Positions 1 to 11,672 are shown, counted from the stretch's first letter. The stretch is DNA of 64,000 nucleotides from Candidatus Absconditabacteria bacterium (GCA_028693445.1 JAQUVI010000004.1:1-64000), one strand, 5' to 3'. Notes: generated from the sequence alone by a model not told the origin. Numbers and translations: made by a program.

Positions 1-199
1 TAAAAAATTAAGTAAACAATATATGTGTGAGTTTGATGATAGTGGGAATATCTGAAAATGTTATCGTAGACAAGATGAAATTGGTACACCATATTGTATT
101 ACAATAGATCATCAAACTATAGAAGATGGTACAGTAACAATAAGAGACAGAGATACTATGGAACAAAAAAGAATTAAACCTGAGGAAATTACTTTATAG
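1..199 (+). CDS. glyS: Glycyl-tRNA synthetase, C-terminal end (partial)
   Basis: Only the last 65 codons lie in the window; the gene begins upstream and ends at TAG (197-199). The visible tail carries the typical end of the anticodon-binding domain of dimeric glycyl-tRNA synthetases: [12 protein letters not shown], then [15 protein letters not shown]. One in-frame TGA (53-55) sits at a position that is normally glycine. The enzyme attaches glycine to tRNA-Gly in the cytoplasm. In a UGA-glycine organism it must also charge the extra tRNA-Gly with anticodon UCA (known for this clade; that tRNA gene is not in this window). Identity is secure although the catalytic domain is not visible. Confidence 0.9.
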
Positions 200-263
200 A
201 ATTTAGAACTTAGCTCTTAGAACTTAGAATCTCATAAATTTTTAGTTATTAATTAATAAAAGA

Positions 264-1373
264 ATGGATCCTATACAACCAAACCAACCAGAAAAAAAAC
301 AAGTTCCCAATCAAGTGCCAGAAACAAATCAACCAACTCCTCCACCCCAAGATCCAACATCTTTGGAATCATTTATTAGACAATCTTCTGCTGATCAATC
401 AGGAGTGCCTGCACAACCTTTATTTCAAGAGTGAATACAGGCTCAACCACAAGTTATTGAAAAAATTATTTACAAAAAACAAAGAGTTCATGGCTTTTTT
501 AGAACTCTTACTATTTTGGCTTTGGTGGTAATTGGATTTTTGATGCTATTGGAAACATTGAATGTATTTTCTCTAAATATCAATGGTTTTAATCTAAATT
601 TGATATATCCTATTTTTATCTTGTTTAGTTCTGTGGTTATTTGGAGTTATAGAGGTTTGTTTGGGAAAATATTTGGATTACTTTTGTTTTTGGTTGTTGT
701 TGGAGGTTTCTTTACTATTTGAGTATATACTTCACTAAATCCATCTACAGAAACAAAATTCTGATCTTATATTTCTTATCCATTTGACTCAACAGTACAA
801 TATAGTAAATTGTATATTAATACATTGGTAAGTGATTTTACATTTATTGGGAAAAAAACAGATAATTTTATTGAATGAAATTATGGTTCTGATAGAAAAT
901 TATTGGTTTTATCAGGTAATAAAGAAAATTTTCAATATTATTCTATAAAAGAAGAAACAAATCTGAATTTACTTCAAAATTATTATAGTATAATATCATT
1001 GGGAATTAATTCAACGCAACCATTGTATTTGTATGTAAAGAATCTTCTTGCTCTTCAAAAAATAGATCTTACAGATACTTTGGTAAAATCTGCTAAAATC
1101 CATTCTGCTGCAATAATTTCTGATATAGTTGTTTGATCTTTTGTAAATACATTAGATATAGAGTCAGCTTTGGCTGATATTACCATACATTTACCAAAAG
1201 ATGTTTGAGTTAAGTTAACTTATAAACACTTATTATGACAGTTGGAACTTGTTGATTTTGAGCAAAAGGGAAAATGATATTTCGAATCAACAAATATTGC
1301 CTCTGCTCAAAAAGTAGTGAATATTACGATGAGATTTGGTGTTGCTAGAACTAAGATTGTTTGGAGGGAATAA
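264..1373 (+). CDS. Membrane protein with LiaF-like C-terminal domain
   Basis: 369 residues. The N-terminal 70 or so are proline/glutamine-rich and probably disordered. Several hydrophobic helices follow (about residues 75-165), then a soluble part. The last 80 residues (alternating hydrophobic strands, a run LTYKHLLGQLELVDF, and an end close to VNITMRFGVARTKIVW) resemble the C-terminal beta domain of LiaF/YvqF-type envelope-stress proteins; this is a pattern judgement. The start ATG lies 65 bases after glyS. In-frame TGA is used as Gly several times. A membrane-anchored adhesin or envelope sensor are alternatives. Confidence 0.6.
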
Positions 1374-1390
1374 AAGTAATCGTTATTTCG

Positions 1391-1536
1391 CAATAAAAAA
1401 CAAATAAAATTCATCCATCATCAAGGCAGTATTGTTGTTTAGATTTTGGAACGTTAGAACGTTGGAATTTCTGCTTTGGCTACAGATTATGTTGATTTGG
1501 TGATGATTTCCTTCTTTTATTTGTCTTTTTTTATTG
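1391..1536. repeat. Large imperfect palindrome in the intergenic gap before smpB
   Basis: The arms are 1391-1424 and 1497-1536; one is close to the reverse complement of the other (a CAATAAA...CAAATAAAA run mirrored as TTTTATTTG...TTTATTG). About 72 bases lie between them, including a tandem AACGTT. No open frame of interest is present. It may be a terminator-like structure or a relic of a small palindromic element. Confidence 0.55.
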
Positions 1537-1635
1537 TTTAATTTATATGGTTTATTATTTTATTTATTCTTTTTACTGCTCGAATTATAAAGTTTATAAT
1601 AATTTAAAAATTTGTTTTATTTGTTTCTAAAAGTC

Positions 1636-2100
1636 ATGAAAATAATTACGAAGAATAAACAGGCTTTTCATGATTATGCTATAGAAAAACAATATGAAGC
1701 TGGGCTTGTTCTCCAATGATGTGAAGTAAAATCTATCAAAACAAGTCATGTAAATATCAAAGATTCGATTGTTAGATTAGAAAATAAGGAGCTTTGGATC
1801 GTAGGTATGGATGTTTCTTTATATAAAAAAACTTCATATGCTCTTGTCCCTGGTTATCAGCCTAAAGGAAAGAGAAAAATTTTGGTAAACAAAAAAGAAT
1901 TGGCTAAAATATCATCAGCTTTGGATGTTTCTGGGACGATTTTATTGCCTTTGGAATTATTTATTACCAAACATTGAAGAATCAAAATTAAGCTAGGAAT
2001 AGCAAGATTAATGAGAAAAATTGAAAAGAAACAAATTCTCAAAGAAAAAGATGTTAAAAGACAAATGGATAGAGAAATTAAAGGGATGAAAATTTGATAA
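1636..2100 (+). CDS. smpB: SsrA-binding protein SmpB
   Basis: 154 residues, the normal family length. SmpB binds tmRNA and brings it to stalled ribosomes for trans-translation. Visible motifs: N-terminal [20 protein letters not shown], then [22 protein letters not shown], and the basic tail [26 protein letters not shown]. Three of ten glycines are TGA, including the one in QGCE. The last sense codon is TGA, directly followed by TAA. The gene stands alone between a palindromic gap and tRNA-Cys. Confidence 0.95.
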
Positions 2101-2155
2101 AATAGTTTGCAATTCTTATATAAATTGTTATAGTCTTTTTCGCAGTTGCCAATAT

Positions 2156-2232
2156 GGCACCGTGCTAGAGTGGTCCAATAGACGGGTCTGCAAAACCTTG
2201 GTTCATCGGTTCGAATCCGATCGGTGCCTCCA
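2156..2232 (+). tRNA. tRNA-Cys (anticodon GCA)
   Basis: The seven-base acceptor stem GGCACCG pairs perfectly with CGGTGCC; the T arm is ATCGG-TTCGAAT-CCGAT and CCA is encoded. The anticodon loop CTGCAAA gives GCA. The anticodon stem is weak, with a C:T mismatch at the top and a G:T pair. The normal GCA anticodon means UGA is not being read through this tRNA. Confidence 0.92.
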
Positions 2233-2283
2233 CTTCACTCTAGTTTATAAGAATCAAGTGAAAACCCTCAGTTCCGTCACTAC

Positions 2284-2316
2284 AAAACAAATCCTCATAA
2301 GGGATTTTTTTGTTTT
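2284..2316 (+). terminator. Terminator after tRNA-Cys
   Basis: Hairpin AAAACAAATCC / GGATTTTTTTGTTTT with a short loop and a T run, 50 bases after tRNA-Cys. Confidence 0.7.
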
Positions 2317-2389
2317 ATTTAATAATTATAAATTATACAAAAACTTGAAAAAAACTATTATATCTATAAATATGATTTGCAAAAAATAT

Positions 2390-2462
2390 GCTCAGGTAGC
2401 TCAGTCGGTAGAGCGCACCCATGGTAAGGGTGAGGTCGGCGGTTCAATCCCGCTCTTGAGCT
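2390..2462 (+). tRNA. tRNA-Thr (anticodon GGT)
   Basis: Acceptor GCTCAGG pairs with CTTGAGC (one G:T). The D arm is AGCTCAGTCGGTAGAGC; the anticodon stem CACCC / GGGTG closes the loop ATGGTAA, giving GGT (Thr); the T arm is GGCGG-TTCAATC-CCGCT. No CCA is encoded, unlike tRNA-Cys just upstream. Confidence 0.93.
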
Positions 2463-2478
2463 ATTTTTTTTATAATAA

Positions 2479-2505
2479 AAAAGTCTCTAATTTTTAGAGA
2501 CTTTT
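2479..2505. terminator. Bidirectional terminator between tRNA-Thr and serS
   Basis: Symmetric hairpin AAAAGTCTCTAA / TTAGAGACTTTT with A and T flanks, able to end transcription from both sides. Confidence 0.8.
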
Positions 2506-2571
2506 AAATAATATTGTTTTTCAAAGAATTCTTTATATATATTTTTATTTATTTCAAGTAACTTTGAGTTT

Positions 2572-3807
2572 TTATTTGATAATTTCTTTACCCATATATG
2601 GTATCAGTACTTCTGGAACTTTTATAGAACCATCAGCTTGTTGATAGTTTTCTACTACTGCAATCAAAAATCTTGGTGTAGCGATAGCAGTATTATTCAT
2701 TGTATAACAATATTTGATTTTTCCTTCTTTGTCGCGGTAACGAAGATTTAATCTACGTGCTTGGAAGTCCAAAAATGATGTAACAGAATGAGTCTCTCCG
2801 TATGCGTTACGTGATGGCATCCAACATTCCAAATCTTGTGAATTATATTTACCTATTGCCATATCTCCTGTACATAATTGTAATACACGATAAGGAACTT
2901 TGATATCTTCTATTACTTCCATAGAATTTTGGAGAATTTGTCTATGATATTCATCTGACATTGCAATATCTTCTGGTAAAATAACTACTTGTTCTACTTT
3001 CATAAATTGATGAACTCTATATAATCCAGCTGTATCTTTACCATAAGTACCAGCTTCACGACGATAACATGCAGAATATCCACAATATTTTTTTGGTAAT
3101 TCATCTTCAGTTAGAACTTCATCCATATGATAAGCTGTCACAGGTATTTCAGAGGTTCAGATTAATCGTTGATTATCTCTTTCCATCCAATAAGCGTCTT
3201 CCTCTCCTCCAGGAAAATATCCTGTTCACTGAAGAGCTTCTGGATTAACTATATTTGGTACATTCATTGGAATAAATCATTTTGCTACAAGTTTTTTGAG
3301 TGTGTATTGAAGAATTGCTTGTTCGAGAAGCATACCATCTCCTTTGAGAAAATAGCTACGAGCTCAAGCTAATTTTACTCCTCTTTCTACGTCTACCATA
3401 TCAAGTTTCTTCATGAGTTCCATATGATCCTTTGCTTCGAAATCAAATTTTGTTGGCTCTCATACAGTTTTGGTTACTATATTTTCTGAATCATCTTTTC
3501 CAACAGGAGCATCTGGGTGTATAGCTGTGTTTGGCATTTTTAATAATTCATTATTTAGATCTTCAACCAATGTTTTGTATGATTCTTCTTTGGCTTGGAT
3601 TTCTGTTTTGAGAGCTTTTGCTTCGTCATATTTTTTTTCTTCTCCAAATTTCTTTTGTTGAAATTTGAGATCATCAATTTGTTTTTGAAGGTCTTTTCTC
3701 TGGTCATCTTTGATTAAAATAGCATCAACATCGATATTTTTTCATTTATTTTTACAAATTTCTTTGTATCCTTCTATATTTTCACGAACCTTTTTAAGAT
3801 CTATCAT
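2572..3807 (-). CDS. serS: Seryl-tRNA synthetase
   Basis: 411 residues. The N-terminal 100 or so form the tRNA-binding coiled coil (MIDLKKVRENIEGYKEICKN and a long charged helix). The class II core shows the motif 2 region YCGYSACYRREAGTYGKDTAGLYRVHQF (residues split here only in position, about 220-255) and the motif 3 region with TPRFLIAVVENYQ near the C terminus. It charges tRNA-Ser in the cytoplasm. It heads a minus-strand group that also carries hisS. Several glycines are TGA. Confidence 0.95.
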
Positions 3808-3832
3808 TTTTTATAATTAAATAAATAAATAG

Positions 3833-4927
3833 TTATTTGAAAAATATTTTTTTGTAAATCATTTCTAGGCCAAGTTTTATACTATTGGAATTTTTTTGTC
3901 TATGTCACTTTGAAGTACTGTATTGAGTGTAACGAATATGTACTGGTATTTCTTTGTATTTTAATTTATATTTATGAAGTTGTTCATTGAATTCGTTTGC
4001 ATAATGCATTCAATCAGATATGAAATCAAACTTTTGTAGAGCTGACAAACTAATGACTCTATATCAATTATGGGGATCTGAAACTTGTGATCCATAAAAA
4101 ACTTTTGTTACAATTTTTGATATTCGAAGAATAATTTTTCTGGAGGATGTTATATTTTCAGCTTTACCTCATTGGATAAATCTGGAACCGAGATATAAAT
4201 CAAAATTTTCTTGTTTAATAGCTTCTATAAATTTTTTCATATCATTTATATCCATTTGACCATCTGCATCAAATCATACAAATCGTTTGATATTTAATTG
4301 TTCTCCATATTTTTTTATAAAATTGTATCATGTTTGATTTGCAGCTCCTCATCAGCGATTTATAGTGTGGGAGGCAAGGAGGATTAGTTTATCTGGATGT
4401 TTTTTTTGTTGTTGTCTTATTGCCTCCTCACTGTTATCCTGTGAACCGTCGTTTATCAGAAGTATTTTGGAAAAACCAGCATTTATAATTTCATCAATAG
4501 TTGAACCAATTGTGGTTTCTTCATTGTATACTCTGATATTGAAAATAAATTCGTCATTAAAATTCTGATTTTTGTGTTTTGAAATTTCTTCTTTATATGT
4601 ATTTCGACATTCGTTTATCGCTTGTCGCGAGACTAATCTTGTAAGATGATATTTATCTTTTGTATGTTGATTTAATAATTCAAAATAAAAATAAAAAAGA
4701 AGTATTATTGCTATATAAACCAATAAATCAGCTCATCTTGCTATACCAAAAACTTTACCAAAAGCATTTAAAAGATTTTGATTAAAAGCAAAAAGTATAA
4801 CTGCTGCTCCACCTCATATAAAGACTATGAAATGTAATATATTCATCTTTTTGCGTTTATTTAGGTCTATTCCAAAGAGAATAAACACTATTGCAGCTAT
4901 AATGATAATGAATTGTAATAATGACAT
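3833..4927 (-). CDS. DUF2304 membrane domain fused to a family 2 glycosyltransferase
   Basis: 364 residues. Residues 1-90 form three hydrophobic helices with the pattern of DUF2304, a small membrane protein often encoded beside dolichyl-phosphate mannosyltransferase-like enzymes. From about residue 125 a GT2 domain follows: NIRVYNEETTIGSTIDEII, LLINDGSQDNSEE, and the DXD-type metal site FVGFDADGQMD. It probably transfers a sugar from a nucleotide donor to a lipid carrier or to a cell-surface glycan at the inner face of the membrane (family knowledge). Having both parts in one chain is the notable point. It lies between serS and hisS. Confidence 0.82.
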
Positions 4928-4945
4928 ACAATTTAAAATTAAAAA

Positions 4946-6241
4946 TTAAAGATTACTAATCTTTTCTTCTCAAGTTTTCATATTTTTGATTTTATAAATT
5001 CATTCTTTTTTTTCTCATTCACCAAGAATTACTACATAAGGGATACCTTTTTTGTCTGCATAAGTAAATTGTTTCCCGAGTTTATCTGCTGATGGATATA
5101 ATTCACAAAATTCTCATTTATCCAAATATTTATTCATTAGGTTTCCTATTTCATTAGTTGTTTCTTTGAAATTTACAAAAAGATAATTAGTTTTGGTAAG
5201 ATTTTCTGGTTTGTATTTTTCCAATATTAGATAAACTATTCTAGATAATCAAATACTTCATCATACTCAAGAATAATGACTTTTTTTTGGATTAATGTAA
5301 CCTGTAAGATTTTCATATCTTCATCAAGAACTAATACTTCATAACGCCATATCATCATCAAAAAAACTTTCGTATACAGTACCTGTATAATAATCTAATC
5401 ATCTGATAATATAAGGATCAAAAACCAATTTATATTTATTATCAGGATTTAGCGCTTTGATATATCAAAAAACTTCTTGAAGTTCTACAACTCCTCTTTT
5501 GAAATTATCGTTATCTAATCAATAAGATCATAAATCTTCTAATTTACAAACCACAAAATCAAGTAATTTTTTACTATCTTTATCAAGTAATTCTTCGGCT
5601 TCTTTGATAAATTGTTCGTTTGTTATTTTGTAATATTTATCCAAAAGTGAATATACTAAAGGACGTTTTTCTTCTGAAAATTGTTCCACGACTCAAGCAA
5701 GAAGATATCTATTATTGATATGTAGAGTAAACGATTTACCAGAAATAAATTTTTCAATAATTTTGTGTAAAGTTTTTGCTATTACTATCATCATTTCTGC
5801 GTCATAATAGAGATTTTTTCATATTTGGGGTTTTTCTAATTCTTGCCAAATAACATCAACATCTGCTTGCCAAAGTTCTTTAAATCTACCTCTTTGACTT
5901 CTTTCTCATCTTCGTGCTGGTTGTACTTGAAAACGTTTAAAAGGAAAAGTAAGTTGGTTTTCCCAATCAAGAACATATCTTGCAAAAGGAACTGTAAGAT
6001 CAAAATGTAGTGAATAATCTTTGTTATCCTCTGCTCATTGTGCTAATCAATATAATCAGAAAATCTGTTTTCCTGCATCTTCTCAGTTTTTGGAAAGTAA
6101 TACAGAATTTGCTTCTACGGCAGGAGTTTGAATATGTGCATATCCATGTTGTTCGTATATTTGTTCTATAATTGTTTTTACCTGATCAAATACTAATTGT
6201 TCTGCTGGACTGTATTCGGGAAATCCTCCTGGACGCAACAT
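4946..6241 (-). CDS. hisS: Histidyl-tRNA synthetase
   Basis: 431 residues, normal length. Class II motifs: [11 protein letters not shown] (motif 2 side), [18 protein letters not shown] region, the histidine-binding signature [11 protein letters not shown], and SSGGRYENLTG. A C-terminal anticodon-binding domain ([20 protein letters not shown], then YVVILGEGEKKEG) is complete. It charges tRNA-His. It is 19 bases upstream of the DUF2304-GT gene and follows miaB, so these probably share a transcript. Confidence 0.95.
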
Positions 6242-6281
6242 TTGTTATAAGTTTTAAGTGTAAAATATTAATTATAGATTA

Positions 6282-7751
6282 TTAATTCTCGACTATTTCT
6301 CAATACAATTTAAATGGAATTGCTTTGATAATACGTACGTTGACGAAATCTCATACATTAATTTTAAAGTCAGATTTATTTATTATTATTATTTGTTTCA
6401 TGTTGTCAGTATATCAATACATATTGTTTTCATCTTTTTTATCAACGATTATTTTTCTTATTTGACCTATTTCTTTTTGATTATTTTCTTGAGAGGTTTT
6501 TTTGAGAATCTCGTTTAAGTTATCTCGTCTTGCTCGTTTGGTTTTGCGATCAATGTTGTCTGGATGATTTTTGTGAGCATAGGTACCTGGTCTTGGAGAA
6601 TAAATTCCTATATAAATCATATCAAATTTTCCGTATTTTACTAGATCTAGTGTTTCTTGAAAATCTTTTTCTGTTTCATCGGGATATCCCACAATAATAT
6701 CTGTTGTGATACTAATATCTCTTTTGAGATTCCTAATATTATCAATAAATTCTTTTGCTTGCTCTGATGTATATCCACGACGCATCGCTTTGAGAACAGT
6801 ATTTGATCCTGATTGAAAAGGAATATGAATATGAGGACAAAGTTTGCTTTCTGTTTCGTGAAGTTTTAATAATTCAGGTGTATAAAAATTTGGATATGGA
6901 GAAGTGTATCTCAATCGTTCTAATCCTTCAAGTTTTAAAACATCTTTAACAATATCAACAAAATCTGGATGTTTATTTACAATTTGTCACAATAAGACAA
7001 TTTCTTTGCATCATGATACAAGATGACGTTTTGCTTCCTCTATAATTTGTTCTTTTGGATAATGTTTTTCCAATCATCTGGCATAAGGGACAATACAATA
7101 ACTACAAAATTGATTACATCATGAAGATATAGGAATATATGCTGTTTTTTTGTGATTATTCATAGAAGTATTAAATCATTCTGGTATGATTTTGGAATAT
7201 TCATTTGTTACTTCTTGATCGTGTTGAATTTGATATCCTAATTTTTGTAAAATTAGTGGTAAAAATCAAGTATCATCAATTCTTCGAAATAATTCTATAT
7301 TTTCTTGCTTCTTTTTGAGTGTATAAAAGAGTGGATTGAATGCGTGATTTATTCAGATTGTTTCGTGTGTTAACTGGTTTTTGTTTAGAGTATTTATTTC
7401 ATCCGCAGTTATACCAATAATTTCAGGATTTTTTGTTTGTAAATAACCCAAAAAATTACCTCTTTTGAGGTTTTCTGGCAACTCTTTTGATGTAATTTTC
7501 TGATTTCTAAGATTGTGTTGAATCATACATCATGTTATCCAGATTTTTTTGTTTGGATTGATTTCCTTTAATTGTCCAGTTATTTTATCTTCTGATTTTT
7601 GGCGTACTGAACAGGTGTCAAAGATTATAATATCTGATTCTTCAATGTTTTCTGTATACAAAAATCAACAGTTTGTTAAAACTGCTTTTATTCTTGCTGA
7701 ATCAGCATAATTCATCTGACATCCTAAAATAATTATATGGAATTTTATCAT
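6282..7751 (-). CDS. miaB: tRNA-2-methylthio-N6-dimethylallyladenosine synthase MiaB
   Basis: 489 residues. Radical-SAM methylthiotransferase that adds the 2-methylthio group to A37 of tRNAs reading UNN codons. N-terminal UPF0004 domain: ILGCQMNYADSARI, DTCSVRQKSEDK, WITGCMIQHN (three cluster cysteines). Radical SAM core: SSGCNQFCSYCIVPYARG with CxxxCxxC. A C-terminal TRAM domain follows. The stretch between the UPF0004 cysteines and the radical SAM motif is somewhat long. Many glycines are TGA. Confidence 0.95.
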
Positions 7752-7765
7752 TCTTTTGATAACAA

Positions 7766-7791
7766 AAAGCAAAGTTTTGAGGCTTTGCTTT
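7766..7791 (-). terminator. Terminator after the 7855-8268 gene
   Basis: Hairpin AAAGCAAAG / CTTTGCTTT; on the minus strand it is followed by a T-rich run. It separates the orphan gene from miaB. Confidence 0.6.
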
Positions 7792-7854
7792 GATAAGGAT
7801 TTGATATATAGAATCAAGAAAATTACACGAATAAAGATAGAAGTTTATCTAATA

Positions 7855-8268
7855 CTATTTTTTTTCTTTTTTTATTCCTATTTTTTTTTCTTGATTAATT
7901 TTTTTTAATGTACTTAAAACTCTTGGTGTCTGGTTTTCTCTTTTTCGTTCACGAAGAAATTCTTCTATAGCCTCATATATAATATTGATTTTTTCATCAT
8001 TTGTTTTATCCTCAAAAATATGTTTAAATCTATCTTTTAGATATTGACTGACATAATTGAAAATCAAAACCTCAGAATTCCAATCATCATCCAATTTATT
8101 ATGACCAAAAATAGAATTTTCTGACTCTAATATTTCATTTTCCTTCATATTTTTAATTGCTATTTCTATAGAATTAACATAACAATGGTTTGCGATACTT
8201 TCTTTTATCTCTCATGAAAGGTGTTTTTCTCATCAATCAATTGTTTTAATAGAACTAAGATTGTTCAT
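7855..8268 (-). CDS. Unrecognised 137-residue helical protein
   Basis: Begins MNNLSSIKTIDGG; three in-frame TGA codons lie in the first 25 residues and fix the reading. The rest is charged and helical, with a middle segment (SEVLIFNYVSQYLKDRFKH) and a lysine-rich end. No family is recognised. It is 103 bases upstream of miaB with a hairpin between them, so it is probably transcribed separately. Confidence 0.7.
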
Positions 8269-8412
8269 AATAATAAAATCGAAAAAATAAATACTTCTGA
8301 TATATAAATATTTTACACATAATGTCAATCTTTATTTATTTGTATATACTTCTCTTGTTTTATTTGATAAAAATAATAGTATTGTTTCGATATTTATTAT
8401 ATTTTTATTAAT

Positions 8413-9417
8413 ATGTGATTGTTATTGTTTTTTTGATATTTATTTATTGGGTGCTGATTTTTTTCATATATATTTCCTAAATATTATTTTTCTGAGCTTT
8501 TTATGAGCTTTTTACCATATCATACATTGATATTGTTTGTTTGATTAATTTTCTGAATTATTCTTTTGTATTATATTTTAAAAAAAGGATCTTCCCTGTG
8601 GATATCTTTAAAAAAAACTTTTTTAGGCTTGTTTATTATTTTATCTGGAGTCTTATTTATTTTATTTTCAAGAAAATTTAATTATTTTTATAATGTTGAC
8701 GTAAATCAAATTCAAGAAAATATGACATGATGATTGAAAGTTTTGTATGCAAATATTTATAAAAATAATACAAATTATACGTGACTAAAATCTATTATAG
8801 AACAAAATAATCCAGATTTAATAATGTTTGTGGAATTAGCTGATCATCATTATGCAAATTTAAAATCTTTTTTGTCTGATAATTATCCCTATACTAATAG
8901 TACTTATTGGTCAGAAACTTATGTCTGAAACATGGTTTTTAGTAAGAAAAAAATAGAAAATCGAGCTGATGACTTCCCTCAATGAGCATGGAGATATGGA
9001 TATTTTTCTGTAAATCATGAAAATAAACCAATATATTTTTATTTAGTTCATATGAGTTCTCCAATTAGTAAAAAATATTTCGATATGAGGAATAATCAAA
9101 TAGATTATTTTTTCAAAGATTTTTTTATGCATCAAGAGTTTCATAGAATAAAAAATGATAAAGTAGTCGCTTTGGGTGATTTTAACACATCTCCTTGGTC
9201 AATTTTCTATTGGAATTTTGCAAAATGATTTGAATGAGAATATATAAATATTACTAGATTTTTACCAATTGTTTTTACCTGGAAAAGTACGGCTTTACCA
9301 ATTTTGTGGAGTCATATTGATCATGTTTTTGTAAATAAATTTGTAAAAATATCAAACTTTTCGGTCGTTTCTATTTCAGGTTCTGATCACTTTTGATTTT
9401 TATTTAATATCAAATAG
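8413..9417 (+). CDS. Membrane-anchored endonuclease/exonuclease/phosphatase family protein
   Basis: 334 residues from the ATG at 8413; a later ATG at 8503 is possible but loses the first membrane helix. Three hydrophobic segments (about residues 1-95) precede an EEP-fold domain. Visible catalytic motifs: ENMTGGLKVLYANI, NNPDLIMFVELAD (metal-binding Glu), ALGDFNTSPWS (GDFN), SHIDHVFV and the terminal SGSDHFG. Families of this layout are membrane-bound phosphodiesterases or nucleases facing outside; the substrate cannot be told. It is followed by the pilus ATPase gene. Confidence 0.85.
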
Positions 9418-9543
9418 TTTGTATATTTTTTAACATATGTCAATCTATTTCTTTTGATAATTTTGATAACATTTTGAAATAAAACAATTCTGGTTATAAT
9501 AGGATAGTATAGTAATTCAGTTCTTAACGTAACTATATTATCC

Positions 9544-11124
9544 ATGTGAACATTAGAGAAATCAATATTAGAATTACAAGATGTCCAGGCTTTGAGCCCA
9601 GATTTTTTGCAACTTAAAATAATGCCAAAGGCTACTTCTGAAAAAATTCAGGTATTAGTTTTTGCTAAAGAAAAAAATAAACTTAAATTATTAACAACCA
9701 ATAATTTTCCAGAACAACTACAAAAAGTAGTTAAAATGCTTGAAGAAAAGAATTTTTTATCTGAGATATTTTATACATCTGAAGAATGATTTAATTATGC
9801 TCTTGGTTGGTATGATCAAATGAAAGTACAAGAAGATTTGGCTGCTGAAGCAGTTAAAAAACAAAAACAAGCTGAATGAACGTGAGCAATTGCTATGATT
9901 AAAAGTCTTTTTGATAAAAGAGAAACTATGGAACCAGGTGATTTTATCATGGAAATAGTTAGATTATCTTTTCAAACATGAGCTTCAGATCTTCATTTTC
10001 AACCACAAGAATCAGGTGTTGTTATGAGACTTAGAATAGATGGTGTTTTGCAAGAAATTTTAGAGTTTACTCATGATGATTTTTTGAAATATCTTCAAAA
10101 AATGAAATTTATTGCAGGTACAAAAATGAATATTGATTATGTTCCTCAAGATGGAAGATTTAGTTTTCAAGCTGTAAATAGAGACTGAGAAACAAAACAA
10201 GTAGATGTCAGAATAAATTTTATGCCTGGAATTTGATCAGAAAGTACTGTTATTAGATTTTTGGATTCAGGAAAATGATTTACTTCTTTCGAAGATATTG
10301 GTTTTAGAACTAGAACTTATGATATTCTCAAAAAAAATTTAGAAAAAAATGTGGGAATTACTATTATTACAGGTCCTACAGGATCATGAAAGACTACTAC
10401 CCTATACTCCGTTCTTCATACACTTAATGATGGTGAAAAGAAAATTATAACACTTGAAGATCCTGTCGAATATCAACTTGCTGGAATTCAACAATCACAA
10501 ATTAATTATACAAAATGATATGATTTTGAATTATGATTAAAAGCTTGTCTTAGGCATGATCCTGATATTATATTAGTTTGAGAAACAAGAACTTCTGAGA
10601 CAGCAGATGCAAGTATCAATGCAGCTTTGACATGACACTTGGTATTTACTACATTACATACAAATTCTGCAATTGAATCAATAACTAGACTTTTAAATAT
10701 GTGAGTAAAACCGTATATGTTGGCTCCTGCATTAAATCTTATCGTGGCTCAAAGACTTGTAAGAAAGCTTTGCCCTCATTGTGCTACAAAAAGAGATCCT
10801 CAATATTGAGAAAAAGTAGAAGTAGAAGAAACAATTAAAAAAATTAAAGATGCTAATCCAAGTATGAAAATAGAGCGAGATTGAAAAATCCCTCAGTCAG
10901 TAGGATGCGATAAATGTAATTGAAATTGATATGTATGAAGAATCTGACTTATTGAAACATTTGAAATTACTGATGATATAAAAAATATGATAATTGACAA
11001 TGCTTCTACATTGATGATGTATTCTAAAGCAAGAGAAACTTGATATCTTACTATGAAAGAAGACTGAATTTTAAAAATGCTTGATGGTATTACTACGTTG
11101 GAGGAAATTAGAAGGGTTGTTTAG
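9544..11124 (+). CDS. pilB: PilB/GspE-family type IV pilus assembly ATPase
   Basis: 526 residues. Hexameric cytoplasmic ATPase that powers extension of type IV pili or a related secretion filament. The N-terminal 120 residues are divergent. The core has GASDLHFQP, the Walker [16 protein letters not shown] (its last Gly is TGA), EDPVEY, the His box ([13 protein letters not shown]), Walker B-like DPDIILVGETR, and a four-cysteine zinc site LCPHCA ... GCDKCNGNGY. A possible promoter (TTGAAA, TATAAT) lies near 9475-9505. In these episymbionts pili are thought to serve host attachment. Its stop overlaps the convergent gene by four bases. Confidence 0.95.
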
Positions 11125-11664
11125 ATTATTTTTTTAAGAATTTTAATTGCTAAATTTTGATCTAAGAAATATGGCGAAGTAGCGATTGTGACTACCTTCG
11201 CTTTTTTTATTAATTCTTTTGTAATCTGAATTGTCTTATCAAATTGCTCTATACTCATGTCTGGGTGTCGAAAATCAAGATCAATATCTAAAATATAGTT
11301 AGATAGTTCAATACTAGAATAATCGAAATTCAAAAGAGAATATTCGGTATTTATTTGGGTTGATTTCGTGATGAAATGGGTATCTAGGGCATGTCTAAGA
11401 AAATTACCGACATTTACCCCGTCAGATCATACTGGTCTCATATCTGTGTGTTGGTCTATATGGAGAACTGGAAATCCCTTGGGTCGAAATTCTAAGACGC
11501 GATCGTGATTATCTACGATGACGATATTTGGTTCAATTTTCACTATATATTCTAGTCCTGTGCATTGATGAAATTTACTATTTTCGTCAGTTTCTTCAAA
11601 AACTATGTGAGATCAAAGTTTCACATCTGCAAGTGTTCATGATTTGATTGGAGTGAGATATTGT

Positions 11665-11672
<8 letters not shown>
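11121..11672 (-). CDS. UPF0489 family protein (arginase-like fold)
   Basis: 183 residues. Motifs: IVIVDNHDRVLEF, then FPVLHIDQHTDMRP, with the DxH/HxD pattern expected of metal ligands in UPF0489, and LDIDLDFRHPDM. The family is related in fold to arginases and deacetylases; its substrate is unknown. Its start (ATGCATAA) overlaps the stop of the DUF6122 gene by eight bases, so the two are translationally coupled. It ends inside the stop region of pilB. Confidence 0.8.
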
